DNA of 64,000 bases. Source: Chromatiaceae bacterium. Lineage in GTDB: Bacteria > Pseudomonadota > Gammaproteobacteria > Chromatiales > Chromatiaceae. Of the stretch, positions 1 through 9,034 are shown one piece after another. The translations under genes were made by a program, and so were the position numbers. The notes under the pieces are model-generated. The model did no database searches. It had not been told where the DNA came from and saw only the letters and a list, made by a program, of their open reading frames with translations. The stretch spans positions 248,001-312,000 of the forward strand of contig JACKMK010000001.1 in assembly GCA_024235395.1 (NCBI GenBank). The letters run 5' to 3'. Each line of letters starts with the position of its first letter. Position 1 is the first letter of the stretch.

Positions 1-693
1 AATGAAGCCGTCCCTTTCGAAATCCGCAGTCAGATAACGGTAACCGGCACGCAGTTTCAGACTGTCGGTGAGGCTGTAATCGGCCTCGATCGCCAGATTG
101 GCCATCGAGTCCGCATTGACGCCAAAGCCGCCGACATCGGCCCGTGCACGCACGCGCCAGTGGTCGGAAAACCGGTGGGTGTAGCGCACACCCAGGAACG
201 GATCCGCCCAGTCTTTCCTGACCGACGACTCAGGGCCCGGATTCGAATCCAGCGACGTCCTGATCGAGAAGTACCGGGCACCCCCGAGCAGTTCCCAGTC
301 GGGGTGGCTCTCCAGCCGGTAGGCCGCTGCACCCTCGAACATGTATCCCTCGAGTTCGGCCGATATCTCGAGCAATCGGCCATCTCTGACGTCGTCGGCA
401 TAGTCGAGATGCAGGGTGTCGACCAGGACCCGCCAGCGATCACGACCCGCTTCGAAAGCGAGAAAGTAGGCCGCCTGCAGGTTCTCGAGCGCAAAAAAAG
501 ACCCATCGCCGACGTCGGGCGCGCTGACCGGGGTGTCTCCACCTGTTGCGAGGTCACCACTGATGGTTGCGCCCCAGATGTAGGGCGTGATCTCGAACTG
601 CCAGTCCTCGGCATGGGCGATGCCCGGTGGCACCGGCAACGCAAGTGACAGTGCCGCCGCCACGGCTGGCGGTAGTGGCATCGGTAGCCTCAT
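1..693 (-). CDS. Outer-membrane beta-barrel protein, C-terminus cut by window edge
   Basis: An uninterrupted minus-strand frame runs from an ATG at 693 off the left edge (231 codons seen, no stop). The first 25 or so residues form a Sec signal peptide ending GIAHA. The mature part opens WQFEITPYIWGATISGD, a start common among small proteobacterial outer-membrane barrels, followed by alternating amphipathic strands rich in aromatic residues (for example RWRVLVDTLHLDY and LKLRAGYRYLTADF). I infer a surface-exposed barrel of 8-10 strands; the specific family and ligand are unknown. It lies 129 bp downstream of the DUF2950 gene on the same strand, with an inverted repeat between them. Confidence 0.75.
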   Translation of the reverse strand, partial: MRLPMPLPPAVAAALSLALPVPPGIAHAEDWQFEITPYIWGATISGDLATGGDTPVSAPDVGDGSFFALENLQAAYFLAFEAGRDRWRVLVDTLHLDYADDVRDGRLLEISAELEGYMFEGAAAYRLESHPDWELLGGARYFSIRTSLDSNPGPESSVRKDWADPFLGVRYTHRFSDHWRVRARADVGGFGVNADSMANLAIEADYSLTDSLKLRAGYRYLTADFERDGFI

Positions 694-720
694 ACAGGGT
701 CCTCTGGATATCTCGAAGGC

Positions 721-745
721 GCCGCCGCAAGCGGCCTGCGGCGGC
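721..745. repeat. 8-bp perfect inverted repeat between two minus-strand genes
   Basis: GCCGCCGC (721-728) and GCGGCGGC (738-745) are separated by 9 bases. The hairpin would form in the transcript after the DUF2950 stop. No T-run follows, so it is not a clear intrinsic terminator; it could be an attenuating or stabilising hairpin. Confidence 0.4.
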
Positions 746-822
746 ACCGTTGTGTGGAACACCGCGCGAACGGCTGCATCCAACGCCAATGCATTGCGTG
801 TGCTGGCGTCAGCCGTCCGTGC

Positions 823-1740
823 TCAGCGCAGATCGACCACGTCGTCGAACGCGTCCAGCGATGGCGTCCAACGCGCATCGGGATCGAAGGTCGCGATGCC
901 CGCCGCGTACTCGCCTCCTTCAGGTCCGAGGTCGGCCTCGTACACCGTTCCATCGCGTCCCATCATGAAACTCATCACGCCGCTGTCGCCGTATTCGGCC
1001 GGCCAGGCAACGATGCCGAATCCACCGGTCATATTGCCCCGCTCGACGTAATCTTCCGCGCCGCCCGGTGCGTTGGCGCCCTGCCCCGTCAGGATGCGAT
1101 AGAAATAGCCGTGGTATGCCGTCCCCGGTTCACGTTCGGCCAACAGCGGTCCGAGCGGACTGACGTCTCCAGCGGACGCAGAGTCCCAGTAGAGCCCGTC
1201 GCGTGTCCCCGGCGTACTGCGGAAACGCTGTGCGTACTCCAGCACGCCGTCGCCGTCACGGTCCAGTTGTGCGTACTCGACCTGAGCATCGTGATACGCC
1301 AGTACTGCCTGAATCGTCGACAGTTCGTTCGCCCCGATCCGTCTCATGCGGATCAGTATGCGACCGCGTTCGGTGTCGAAATGCCAGCCCTGGTCGCCCC
1401 TGACGATCGGGATCGGGAGCGTCCAACCGTGTTCGCCGACCGCCAGCATCCGGGTGTCTGGCGATGTCGACTGCAAGGTATCGAACGCCATCCAGGCGGC
1501 GAGGAATTCATCGACCGGATCCGCCCGGTCGGCGTCCGACGGCAGCAGATCGGCATAGTCCTCGCCGAGCAAGGCCGACAGGGCCGCCGAATCATCGCGC
1601 GCCACCGCGACCACCAGCGCCTTCGCGGTGGCTTCAGGGGTTGCGAAACTTTGCTGTGCCGCCGATACCGGCGCCAGCGTCAAGAAGGTTGCGATCAAAC
1701 TGATCAGACCGGCCCACAAGGTGTCGCAGAATCTTTTCAT
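823..1740 (-). CDS. DUF2950 family exported protein
   Basis: 305 residues from ATG 1740, preceded by AGGAG at good spacing. A longer upstream in-frame extension is Arg/Ala-rich and was rejected. The Sec signal peptide (MKRFCDTLWAGLISLIATFL) ends near APVSAA. The rest matches the DUF2950 pattern: FATPEATAKALVVAVARDD, the LLGEDY segment, an RGDQGWHFDT stretch, a GYFYRILTGQG motif and a C-terminal TVYEADLG. The biochemical role is unknown. It starts 10 bp after the DUF3300 gene, so the two are almost certainly co-transcribed, and this pair often occurs together in proteobacteria. A periplasmic or envelope role is inferred from the signal peptide only. Confidence 0.85.
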   Translation of the reverse strand: MKRFCDTLWAGLISLIATFLTLAPVSAAQQSFATPEATAKALVVAVARDDSAALSALLGEDYADLLPSDADRADPVDEFLAAWMAFDTLQSTSPDTRMLAVGEHGWTLPIPIVRGDQGWHFDTERGRILIRMRRIGANELSTIQAVLAYHDAQVEYAQLDRDGDGVLEYAQRFRSTPGTRDGLYWDSASAGDVSPLGPLLAEREPGTAYHGYFYRILTGQGANAPGGAEDYVERGNMTGGFGIVAWPAEYGDSGVMSFMMGRDGTVYEADLGPEGGEYAAGIATFDPDARWTPSLDAFDDVVDLR

Positions 1741-1750
1741 CGTGTCGCTC

Positions 1751-3058
1751 CTAGCGGCGTCCGCCGAATCCACCACCCATGCCGCCACCACCGAGGCGAC
1801 CTCCCCCACCGCTGAACCCGCCTCCGCCGCCCAGCGAACGGCTGCTGCGTGCCCCGCGGTCGGCACTCCTTCGGGTGTCGCGTCCGCTGTTCAGACCGCT
1901 GAGCGCATTCCCTGAACGGCCCGCCTTCGACGTTCTCGCGGTGTCACCCACCTTTGCGCCGGCCGCCGCGCCCCTGCCGCGGTCGACCTGGGACATCTGG
2001 CTTGCGGCCCTGCCCCTGTTCGCCTCGCCTACCTGGGTACGCACCTTCTCACCGGCCGACCCCCTGAGTTCGCTGCGACCCGCGGCCGGATCCACACCCT
2101 TGCTTTTCATCGCCTCCATCGCTTTCTGCCGCTCGGCGTCCCGGCCACGAAATTCCTGCCGCTTGTCCGCACCATCCAGTTTCTGGGCATATTTCTGACG
2201 ACTCGCTTTGTCGGCATACGGCGTGCCCTTGCGGTTGATCGAATTGTGCTTCCACGAAACCTTGTTCTGGTTCACGTCGATCTTGCGATTGATGTTGATG
2301 TTGTTGTACCGGTTCACGTCGATATCGATATCGTGGTGATGCCAATCGAACCCTCCCCAGATGGAGTTGGTGATCGCGATACCGACGCCGAAACCGATAC
2401 CGGTGACCAGGCCCGCGGTGAAACCGTATCCCGGGGGCGGTGGGTAGTAGTACGGCGGATAGGCTGGCCACCACCAGGTCCCGTAGACGATCGTCGGGTT
2501 GTAGGTAGGCACATAGACCACCTGTGGGTCGGCTGGCTCGATCTTGATCACCGTCTGGCTGGCCGAGGTGTCGACAACGACCTTCTGCTGTTCGCTGTTT
2601 TCGAGATTGCCCGCCTCCTTGGCCTTCTTGCGCAATCCCTGAACCGTATCCATGACGTCGTCGGGATCGGCAAGGAACGCATCCCCCATATCCTTTACCC
2701 AGTCCGGCTTGTCGCCCATCATCGCCAACGCCTGGGGAAATGCGACCAGCGACGCCACGCTCGGGTCCCAGGCCTTGTCCTGTACCGCGGTGACCGCGGC
2801 GTCACCCTTCTGGTCGGGGTTATCCTTCGACCATTTGGCCGCTTCAGCGACCTGGTCCGGGTAGGTGGACGCCATCAGGATCTGCGACAGCAGCGAATCC
2901 GGATACAACGCCACAGGCGCCATCAACTGATCGAGCTTGGCCTGCTTGTCATCGTCGGCATGGACCACCGACCACGTCGAGCAAAGCGCGCTCAGCAGCA
3001 CGATCGCGATGATCGGCCCCAACCCGACCGGCCGCCCGGCAAACGTCGTTCGTTTCAT
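1751..3058 (-). CDS. DUF3300 family exported protein with Gly-rich tail
   Basis: 435 residues from ATG 3058, preceded by a strong GGAGGGGGAG ribosome site; an open extension to 3256 lacks coding character. The signal peptide ends near SVVHA. DUF3300 features follow: LDQLMAPVALYPDSLLSQILMA, repeated DPSVASLVAFPQAL-type helices, and IKIEPADPQVVYVPTYNP. Then come a Pro/Tyr-rich stretch (YPPYYYPPPPGYG), a hydrophobic Gly-rich segment with a TGIGFGVGIA core, an Asn/Ile-rich low-complexity part, an Arg/Lys-rich disordered region and a C-terminal Gly tail. Function is unknown. The ordered N-terminal half and disordered tail suggest an envelope-attached protein. It is the first gene of the two-gene unit with the DUF2950 gene. 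Confidence 0.85.
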   Translation of the reverse strand: MKRTTFAGRPVGLGPIIAIVLLSALCSTWSVVHADDDKQAKLDQLMAPVALYPDSLLSQILMASTYPDQVAEAAKWSKDNPDQKGDAAVTAVQDKAWDPSVASLVAFPQALAMMGDKPDWVKDMGDAFLADPDDVMDTVQGLRKKAKEAGNLENSEQQKVVVDTSASQTVIKIEPADPQVVYVPTYNPTIVYGTWWWPAYPPYYYPPPPGYGFTAGLVTGIGFGVGIAITNSIWGGFDWHHHDIDIDVNRYNNININRKIDVNQNKVSWKHNSINRKGTPYADKASRQKYAQKLDGADKRQEFRGRDAERQKAMEAMKSKGVDPAAGRSELRGSAGEKVRTQVGEANRGRAASQMSQVDRGRGAAAGAKVGDTARTSKAGRSGNALSGLNSGRDTRRSADRGARSSRSLGGGGGFSGGGGRLGGGGMGGGFGGRR

Positions 3059-3678
3059 CTCTCCCCCTCCGTGCATGCATTCTTCGTACGCTCGATACGG
3101 TCGCCGACTTGTGGGTGAACTGCCGCGTCTCGTCGTGTTGACCGTACGGACCCGATCCCCTTCGTGGCCAAAGATCCGGCGGCGGCCACCGAACGTTGCC
3201 GGGCCGTCAGGAAATATCGAGGCCCTGAGGATCCGCCCCACCCCCTTGGGGACCAAATCCGCATCATATTCCGCAGATAGTCAAAAGACCTATCTTTTAG
3301 CGCGTGGCGAGATCCGGTCGAGCGAGCGCGGACGATTCCCGGTTCGACGGTGCACCGCGCCAAGGCCTTGCACAACCATAGATCGTGATGCCCAATACGG
3401 CGGCAGGAAGACACACCGTTCGCCGCGCCTCGCCCAATGATGGGCCGGCGAGATAACCGCCCCTCCCGGCGGCAGGCCACTTTGATCCACGGCACGGACG
3501 GTGAACGGTTTCACAAACTGCCGACACCGTGCGGCCGCTGCGGACGGTTTGCGATATATCGCCCGGGTACCTGCGGGTTCCTGCGCCGACGCCGAGGAGC
3601 CGCTGCGCCCATACCCGCGATACCGTCGGGCAACGCCCGGACCGCACCCGTCACCGCTGCAAGCCAAGGAGATGAACC
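3059..3678. other. 620-bp divergent intergenic region
   Basis: It lies between the DUF3300 gene (minus) and the small exported protein (plus), so it must hold both promoters. I see no convincing gene on either strand; the open frames here are Arg-rich with no family likeness. The only clear structure is the inverted repeat AAAAGA-CCTA-TCTTTT at 3283-3298 in a locally AT-rich spot, a possible operator. Confidence 0.5.
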
Positions 3679-4002
3679 GTGCCACTGCGCTATCTGAAGC
3701 CGTTGACGTACTGCGCAGCCCTTTTCGCCAGCTCCATCGCCCAGGCCGACGGCTGGGTCTGCAGCAAGGCGGACCTGGTACGCGAGGTCACGGTCTTCTA
3801 CCCCGACGCACCGGCCCAGTTGCCATGCCGGGTGTACTACAGCAAGTCGACCGAGCACGCCATGCCGCGGGTGCTGTGGGACGCCACGAAAGAGGAAAAC
3901 TATTGCGAGCGCAAGGCGCAAGCGTTCGTCCGCAAGCTCAGGACCATGGGTTGGAGCTGTTCCGAGGAGACCGGCGAATCGCGCTCCGCGGGAGCGGACT
4001 GA
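3679..4002 (+). CDS. Small exported Cys-containing hypothetical protein
   Basis: 107 residues from GTG 3679, chosen because AAGGAG sits 6 bases upstream. The signal peptide (LTYCAALFASSIAQA) leaves a mature protein of about 84 residues with four Cys: WVCSKADL, LPCRVYYSKSTE, NYCERKA and GWSCSEE. The spacing suggests two disulfides in the periplasm. The pattern of aromatic and Cys residues looks conserved, but I cannot assign a function. It is monocistronic and converges on the Crp-like/acyltransferase gene 50 bp downstream. Confidence 0.7.
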   Translation: MPLRYLKPLTYCAALFASSIAQADGWVCSKADLVREVTVFYPDAPAQLPCRVYYSKSTEHAMPRVLWDATKEENYCERKAQAFVRKLRTMGWSCSEETGESRSAGAD

Positions 4003-4051
4003 TCGCGAACCGGCGTCCGGCGCCGTGGCCCCCCACGCGCGGGCGTGCCGC

Positions 4052-6034
4052 TCACATAGCCGCGAGTTCGATGGCTTCGCGGACGTGGTCGCGATACTGG
4101 GCCTGCAAGGTCGCGACGAAATCGAACAGTGCCTGGTCACCGCTACCGGCGAGACGCTCCGAGAGCCGGAACGGTGGAAAGACGATCGCCGCCGTCGTCG
4201 TGCGCGTGAGGCGCTTGTCGAAGTTTGCGACCGCGATCGGCACTATCCACGGCTCGGGGTCGACGGCCGCCGCGAGCCTGAATGCGCCTGCCTTGAAGGT
4301 ACCGGGTGACGCCTCGGTGTAGTTGCAGCGTCCCTCTGGCGCTATCAGCAGATTTCTTCCGGCATGCAGATGTTCCGTTGCGCGTTCGATGAATCGACGG
4401 TTTCGCTGCTCACGCGTGACCGCCTGGTCACGATCTTCCTCGTCCACGTCGCCCGGGTAGACATACAGGTAGTCGAGCCGGTCGAAATACAGCTGGTAGC
4501 CAAACCATCCCATCTCCGGTTTGCGTACCACGCGCACGGGTGCCTCGCCGTATCGACGGAAGAGGATCATGCTGGAGACGAAATGGCTGTCGAGGGTCAG
4601 GCGGAACGCGTTCGGCAGCATCGTGTCCATGTGGTTCTCGAGGTGATTCATGATCACGATGTTGCCGGGTGCATCGGGCAACAGATCCTGTCCGCGGACG
4701 CGGTGAGACAGCCCGCTGAACAGCGCCACGAACGACTCCATGCTCCGCCTTCTCACCTGTTCCGGTGTCAGGCTCGGGGGTGCGTTCGCAACTGCCTCAT
4801 AGGTGCGCTGCAACCCCTGGTACAGATCCAGTTCACGACGCACCTCCTGCAACAGTTCGAGTGAAAGTTCGGCGAGATTGCGTTCGGTGGCGTCACCGTG
4901 CGCGCGCGTCAGCTCCAATGCATGAAAGGCATCCGACAGGGTCAGGCGATTCTCCAGGAGGTAGGGAATCTTGTGTAGCGGCGAACTGACCGGCAGTGAT
5001 TCCGCGGCCTGATCGAGCAGGGTACGCATCGCGCGGACCTCTTCGCCATAACGCCGGGCGACCAGCCGGACCCGGTTGAATCGCAGCCGGGAACTGATCG
5101 CGTGCAGTACCCGGCGCATGATGCGCACACCGATCTCCGGTTCCTGCTCGCAGAGCCGCTGCAGGGTGTCACTGGGCAGAGCGACCACGTGCGTCAGCTC
5201 CAGCGCGAAGGCCAAGGTATGGTAGCGCCGCGGATCGACCAGCGCCGACCAACCGATCAGGTCGCCCACGCCCTCCATCGCGCGGAGATAGACGCAGCGC
5301 TCGCCGCCTGCGTCGCAGTAGGAAAACGCGATCCGTCCGTCTACCAGCAGATAGATGGCGTCGGCAATGCCATCCTGCCTGAACAGTTCATCATTCGGCG
5401 CCAGTGTCCTGATCGATGCCTGGTGTGCCAACCAGTCGAGCAGGCGTGGCTCGAACCCTTCGAACAACGCCGAGTGAGCCAGGAAGTCGAGCATCGGCTG
5501 CGACTCCCGCAGACGGTCGATGGTCCAGGGACTGTCAGGCTGACGCGCCGGCTCGGGCAAGATGTCGGGTTGCGCCGAGCGGGCATCAGCCGTTTTGAGT
5601 AACCCGGAGCGTTCCAGTTCGAGCCGCGCCGCGAGCGATTCGGTAACCCGGCGCAGGAGTTTCAACCCGCTTGCAGGATCGTCCTCGACCAGGGCATCGA
5701 TCACGTGATGCGGGAATCGCAGGAGCCGGCACGGACCCGCACAGCGCACGTCGGTCATGTAACGGTAGGGTGCGCGAAGCACTGACCAGCCGATGATCAG
5801 ACCGGGCTCGTGTCCCACGCCCACCAGCAGTCTGCCGCTGCCGTCGACCTCGATCAGGAATTGCACCTGCCCGGAGAGCAACACGAACAACGCGATCGCC
5901 CGGTCGTGCTGACGGGTCACCAGGGCATTGTTTTCGAGCTCCACGATGCGCGCCGCATCAGCGAGCGATTGCAGAACGCTGTCGCTCAGGCCGCGCAACA
6001 ACGGCAGCCCCCTGAGTGTGTCGATCGATACCAT
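4052..6034 (-). CDS. Fusion of two Crp-like sensor domains to a PlsC-type acyltransferase
   Basis: 660 residues from the ATG at 6034 (MVSIDTLRGLPLL); the frame is open to 6097 but the extra residues look non-coding. Two cyclic-nucleotide-binding-like beta-roll domains come first (about residues 5-130 and 180-300). Their phosphate-binding cassettes read IIGWSVLRAPYRY and DLIGWSALVDPRRY, lacking the canonical Gly-Glu...Arg-Thr/Ala, so ordinary cAMP binding is doubtful. A helical linker follows. The C-terminal part is a glycerolipid acyltransferase-like domain with NHLENHMDTMLP in place of the usual NHx4D block and APEGRCNYTE as the EGTR-like block. It may transfer acyl groups to a lipid in response to an unknown ligand. 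It is divergent from the esterase gene. Confidence 0.75.
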   Translation of the reverse strand: MVSIDTLRGLPLLRGLSDSVLQSLADAARIVELENNALVTRQHDRAIALFVLLSGQVQFLIEVDGSGRLLVGVGHEPGLIIGWSVLRAPYRYMTDVRCAGPCRLLRFPHHVIDALVEDDPASGLKLLRRVTESLAARLELERSGLLKTADARSAQPDILPEPARQPDSPWTIDRLRESQPMLDFLAHSALFEGFEPRLLDWLAHQASIRTLAPNDELFRQDGIADAIYLLVDGRIAFSYCDAGGERCVYLRAMEGVGDLIGWSALVDPRRYHTLAFALELTHVVALPSDTLQRLCEQEPEIGVRIMRRVLHAISSRLRFNRVRLVARRYGEEVRAMRTLLDQAAESLPVSSPLHKIPYLLENRLTLSDAFHALELTRAHGDATERNLAELSLELLQEVRRELDLYQGLQRTYEAVANAPPSLTPEQVRRRSMESFVALFSGLSHRVRGQDLLPDAPGNIVIMNHLENHMDTMLPNAFRLTLDSHFVSSMILFRRYGEAPVRVVRKPEMGWFGYQLYFDRLDYLYVYPGDVDEEDRDQAVTREQRNRRFIERATEHLHAGRNLLIAPEGRCNYTEASPGTFKAGAFRLAAAVDPEPWIVPIAVANFDKRLTRTTTAAIVFPPFRLSERLAGSGDQALFDFVATLQAQYRDHVREAIELAAM

Positions 6035-6111
6035 CGCCCACCCGCCACATGGAACCATGTACGCCCGACGCCAGCTGCCGATCGGCCGGGCTCGCATGTT
6101 AAGTTTAGCGG

Positions 6112-7068
6112 ATGCGGCATCGTTTCAAGCCAGCGTTGACCCGACCTGAAGACTTCGACGCCTTCTGGGACAGCACGCGGCTGCAGCTCGAACAACTGGA
6201 CCCCGCCGTCGAGCGCCTGGCCACCACCGAAGATGGCGGACCACCGGCTGTTGCACTCGAGCGGGTCGGCTTCATGTCGCTCGGACGCGCGCGCATATCC
6301 GCTCACATGCTGCATTGGCGCGATGACCGACCGCGCCCCCTGGTCGTCGGCAGCCACGGCTACGGCGGACACTGCACACCACGCTGGGACTGGGCGGCGC
6401 GTGGCGTGAATGTGATCAGCGTCGATATCCGCGGCTGCGGCCTATCGGCCGGCGCCCTGCCGCATCCATCACGCTGGGGTTATGTACTGACCGGCATCGA
6501 GACCCCTGAAACCTCGGTCATCAGGCAGGCCGTTTGCGACTACATGCAGGCCGCGCGCGTTGCGCAGGGATTGCTCCGAGAACGTGTGACGAAAACGGTA
6601 TTCGAAGGGGTCAGTTTTGCCGGCGGACTGGCACTGATGGCGCAGGCAGTGATGGGTGAAGCGGACCTGCTCGCGGTCGGCGTGCCGACCTTTGGCTGGG
6701 CCGAGGGCCGCAACCTGTTCGTCCGCTCCGGGTCCGGCGCCGAGATCGGCGCCTACCTGGCACGCCGGCCCGACCACGCCGAGGATGTCATGCTGGTGTT
6801 GCGTTATTTCGATACGGTCAACTTCGCCGATCGCGTCACCTGCCCCACGCTGCTCGCCCTCGGTCTCGAGGACGAAGTGGTGCCGGCCAAGACCGTGTAC
6901 GCAATCGCCAACCATCTGCAGGTGCCGTTCGAGTTGCTCGAGTTCCCGATCAGTCATTCGGGCGGCCCCGAAGAGGCACAATGGCAATGCTTCGACGACC
7001 GCTGGCTGAACATCGCGTTGAATGGGCTACCCGAAGGGTTCGGCAAACGCGAAATGCCTCCGTGCTGA
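6112..7068 (+). CDS. Acetylxylan esterase-like alpha/beta hydrolase
   Basis: 318 residues. Fold markers of the AXE1 (acetylxylan esterase / cephalosporin C deacetylase) family appear in order: GSHGYGG oxyanion region (about residue 80), SVDIRGCGLS, the nucleophile elbow GVSFAGG (Ser near 171), the acid in ALGLEDEVVP and the catalytic His in ISHSGG. The length matches the family (about 320). No signal peptide is seen, so it is probably a cytoplasmic deacetylase or small-ester hydrolase; the substrate cannot be read from sequence. The start has only a weak ribosome site, but the N-terminal DFDAFWDSTRLQLE is typical of the family, which supports it. Confidence 0.85.
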   Translation: MRHRFKPALTRPEDFDAFWDSTRLQLEQLDPAVERLATTEDGGPPAVALERVGFMSLGRARISAHMLHWRDDRPRPLVVGSHGYGGHCTPRWDWAARGVNVISVDIRGCGLSAGALPHPSRWGYVLTGIETPETSVIRQAVCDYMQAARVAQGLLRERVTKTVFEGVSFAGGLALMAQAVMGEADLLAVGVPTFGWAEGRNLFVRSGSGAEIGAYLARRPDHAEDVMLVLRYFDTVNFADRVTCPTLLALGLEDEVVPAKTVYAIANHLQVPFELLEFPISHSGGPEEAQWQCFDDRWLNIALNGLPEGFGKREMPPC

Positions 7069-7187
7069 TCCGCTGAGCGCGGATCTCCGATACGCCGCGT
7101 CGCCACGAACGAGACCCATGATCCGGTACACCGGGCCCGCTGAGTGCCTTGAATCCGCGCTTCACACCCGGCTTCTCGCCCGGCGGG

Positions 7188-7880
7188 TCACGGCGCGCGG
7201 TCTGAATGGTGGCCCCCGATCACCGCTTTCAATTCGCCCAGGCCGGCGACCGTCGCCGTCGGCGCCATGTCCCAGGGGTCGAACACGGCATCCGGCGACC
7301 GCCGCAGCCATGCCGCACGCATCCCGGCCGAGATCGCACCGATGACGTCGAACGGGTTGCTCGACACCAGCCACGCAGCGTCTCCGCTCGTCCCTGCCCG
7401 ACGCAGGAACAGATCGTAGACTGCCGGATCGGGCTTGAACGACGCCAGGTCGTCGACGCTGACGATATCGATGAAGAAATCGGCGATGCCGGCGCCGGTC
7501 AGCAATGCCGCCACCGCGGACTCGGTACCGTTCGAGAATGCGTACAGGCGAAAGCCGGCATCGCGCAGCTGCGCCAGGCCGTCACCGACGTCGGGGAATG
7601 CCGGCAGACACCGATACTCGGCGAGCAACGCCCCTTTCTGCTCTCCGGACATCGCGATGCCGTTCACGGCACAGGTGTAATCGAGCGCCTGACGCGTACA
7701 TACCGCGAAATCGACGTAGTTCCGCATCAGGCCTCGCCGGAAGGCGTATTCGAGCTGCTTGTCGCGCCAGGTCGAAGAGAACGCCTCGGTGCGCTCGCCG
7801 ACGATCGCGCGCAATGCGTTCACGACACCGTGGGTATCGATCAGGGTGCCGTAGATATCGAATGCGAGCGTCGTCGGCAT
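7188..7880 (-). CDS. (S)-2-haloacid dehalogenase, type II (HAD superfamily)
   Basis: 230 residues from ATG 7880; the frame is open to 8000 but the upstream part is unlike the family. HAD motifs are complete: motif I DIYGTLIDT with the nucleophile Asp8, motif II SNGTESAV, motif III Lys in SFKPDPAVYDLF, and motif IV SSNPFDVIGAISAGM. The last two are diagnostic for type II haloacid dehalogenases, which hydrolyse 2-haloalkanoic acids to 2-hydroxy acids. It is cytoplasmic and apparently monocistronic. Actual substrate is unproven because many members act on other small acids. Confidence 0.85.
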   Translation of the reverse strand: MPTTLAFDIYGTLIDTHGVVNALRAIVGERTEAFSSTWRDKQLEYAFRRGLMRNYVDFAVCTRQALDYTCAVNGIAMSGEQKGALLAEYRCLPAFPDVGDGLAQLRDAGFRLYAFSNGTESAVAALLTGAGIADFFIDIVSVDDLASFKPDPAVYDLFLRRAGTSGDAAWLVSSNPFDVIGAISAGMRAAWLRRSPDAVFDPWDMAPTATVAGLGELKAVIGGHHSDRAP

Positions 7881-8047
7881 CTGCAGTTCCCCATGGCATC
7901 GAGGACGGTAGTCGGCGGATCGCCATGCCCGGGGAGTCCGGCCGGCTGACGGGGCATCGAGCGGCGGTCTGGAAACGATAGCACCGTTCGGTCTCTGCAT
8001 GTCGACAGCGGGGTCACCGCAGGCCCGGCCGGTGCGGTCCTCTGCCT

Positions 8048-8947
8048 TCAGTCGAACCGACGGCCGGTGGGTACTGCATCCACCGGTGCACCGGCCGCCG
8101 CCGCTTCCGTCCGGAACAGCCGGTCGGCGTTGGCATGCGCGAGCCTGTCGGCAACCTCGGGCGGGAGCTGTGCGAGCCAGTGCCGGATCCTTGCGGTGAC
8201 CTCTGCGATACCCTGCCAGCGTTTCACGTAGAAGGTGTCGATCGCCACCAGTATCCGGTCGGCGTGCCGAGTGAACAACGACCTCCAGGCCGGTTTCAGT
8301 GCACCGTTCTCGGTGAACCGCTCGTCGCGCACCGAGGTGTCGACGTACAGACCTAGCGGGAACCTGCGCAGCATCGCGTCGACCAGTGTCGGATCAGGTT
8401 GCGTACCGAGATGCGCCCATATCACGGTTGCCGCCGGGTGCCATTCGAAGACCTGTTGCACCACCTCGGCATCGCCGTGCAACAGGATCGGCAAGCCGCG
8501 GTCCGCCGCCAGGCCGACGATCTCTCTGAAAACCGGGTTCGCCTTGTCGCCGGCGAACAGATGGATCTCGCCGATACCCCTGTAGGTGCCGGTGTCCAGC
8601 AGTGCGCGCAGCCGCCCGGGGAGCGTCGGATCATGCATCCAGCTCGCCTTCTGCGTGTAGTCCTCGTACAGGCCCAGAAACGGCACGATGCGCGATGGCG
8701 CGAGCCGGTACAGCGACTGCACGCGCGCCGGCGGTTCGCCGACGACCACCATGCGGTCGATGCCTTCGCGGTCCATGATCCGGATGACGTCCTGCGGTGC
8801 AAAGACGCCGGCGTCTTCGGACTTGTAGTGGGAATGTGCATCGAAGATCCGGATGGGCTCGTCGGACGACGCCGACCCGCAGCACATCGGCAACAGGGCA
8901 CAGACGGCTATCCCGGCGATTCGCTGGATGATGGACGACATCGGCAT
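8048..8947 (-). CDS. Exported amidohydrolase-family protein (TIM-barrel metal hydrolase)
   Basis: About 299 residues. Candidate starts are 8974, 8947 and 8941; 8947 gives a compact signal peptide (MPMSSIIQRIAGIAVCALL). After it come IFDAHSHY (HxH metal site), the ARVQSLYRLAPSRIVPFLGLYED segment, GEIHLF, ILLHGDAE, WAHLGTQPDP and a late VAIDTF. This is the order of metal ligands in the Amidohydro_2 (PF04909) branch. A periplasmic or lipoprotein location is likely, since two Cys follow the hydrophobic core, but the lipobox is not canonical. The substrate is unknown. It lies downstream of and antisense to nothing obvious, and may share a transcript with the haloacid dehalogenase gene. Confidence 0.75.
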   Translation of the reverse strand: MPMSSIIQRIAGIAVCALLPMCCGSASSDEPIRIFDAHSHYKSEDAGVFAPQDVIRIMDREGIDRMVVVGEPPARVQSLYRLAPSRIVPFLGLYEDYTQKASWMHDPTLPGRLRALLDTGTYRGIGEIHLFAGDKANPVFREIVGLAADRGLPILLHGDAEVVQQVFEWHPAATVIWAHLGTQPDPTLVDAMLRRFPLGLYVDTSVRDERFTENGALKPAWRSLFTRHADRILVAIDTFYVKRWQGIAEVTARIRHWLAQLPPEVADRLAHANADRLFRTEAAAAGAPVDAVPTGRRFD

Positions 8948-9034
8948 GTCTGTTCGGTGCGCAAAGGCTGACATTGTCCCCGGGACAGCCCCGGCGGTCG
9001 ATCGGTATAGCGCCCGGCAAAGATCCGCCCGGCA

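Noticed and set aside
57..644. 195-codon minus-strand frame at the left edge
   Set aside because: A different minus-strand frame (1-693) has a signal peptide and barrel-like strands and no stop; this one is Arg/Ser-rich.
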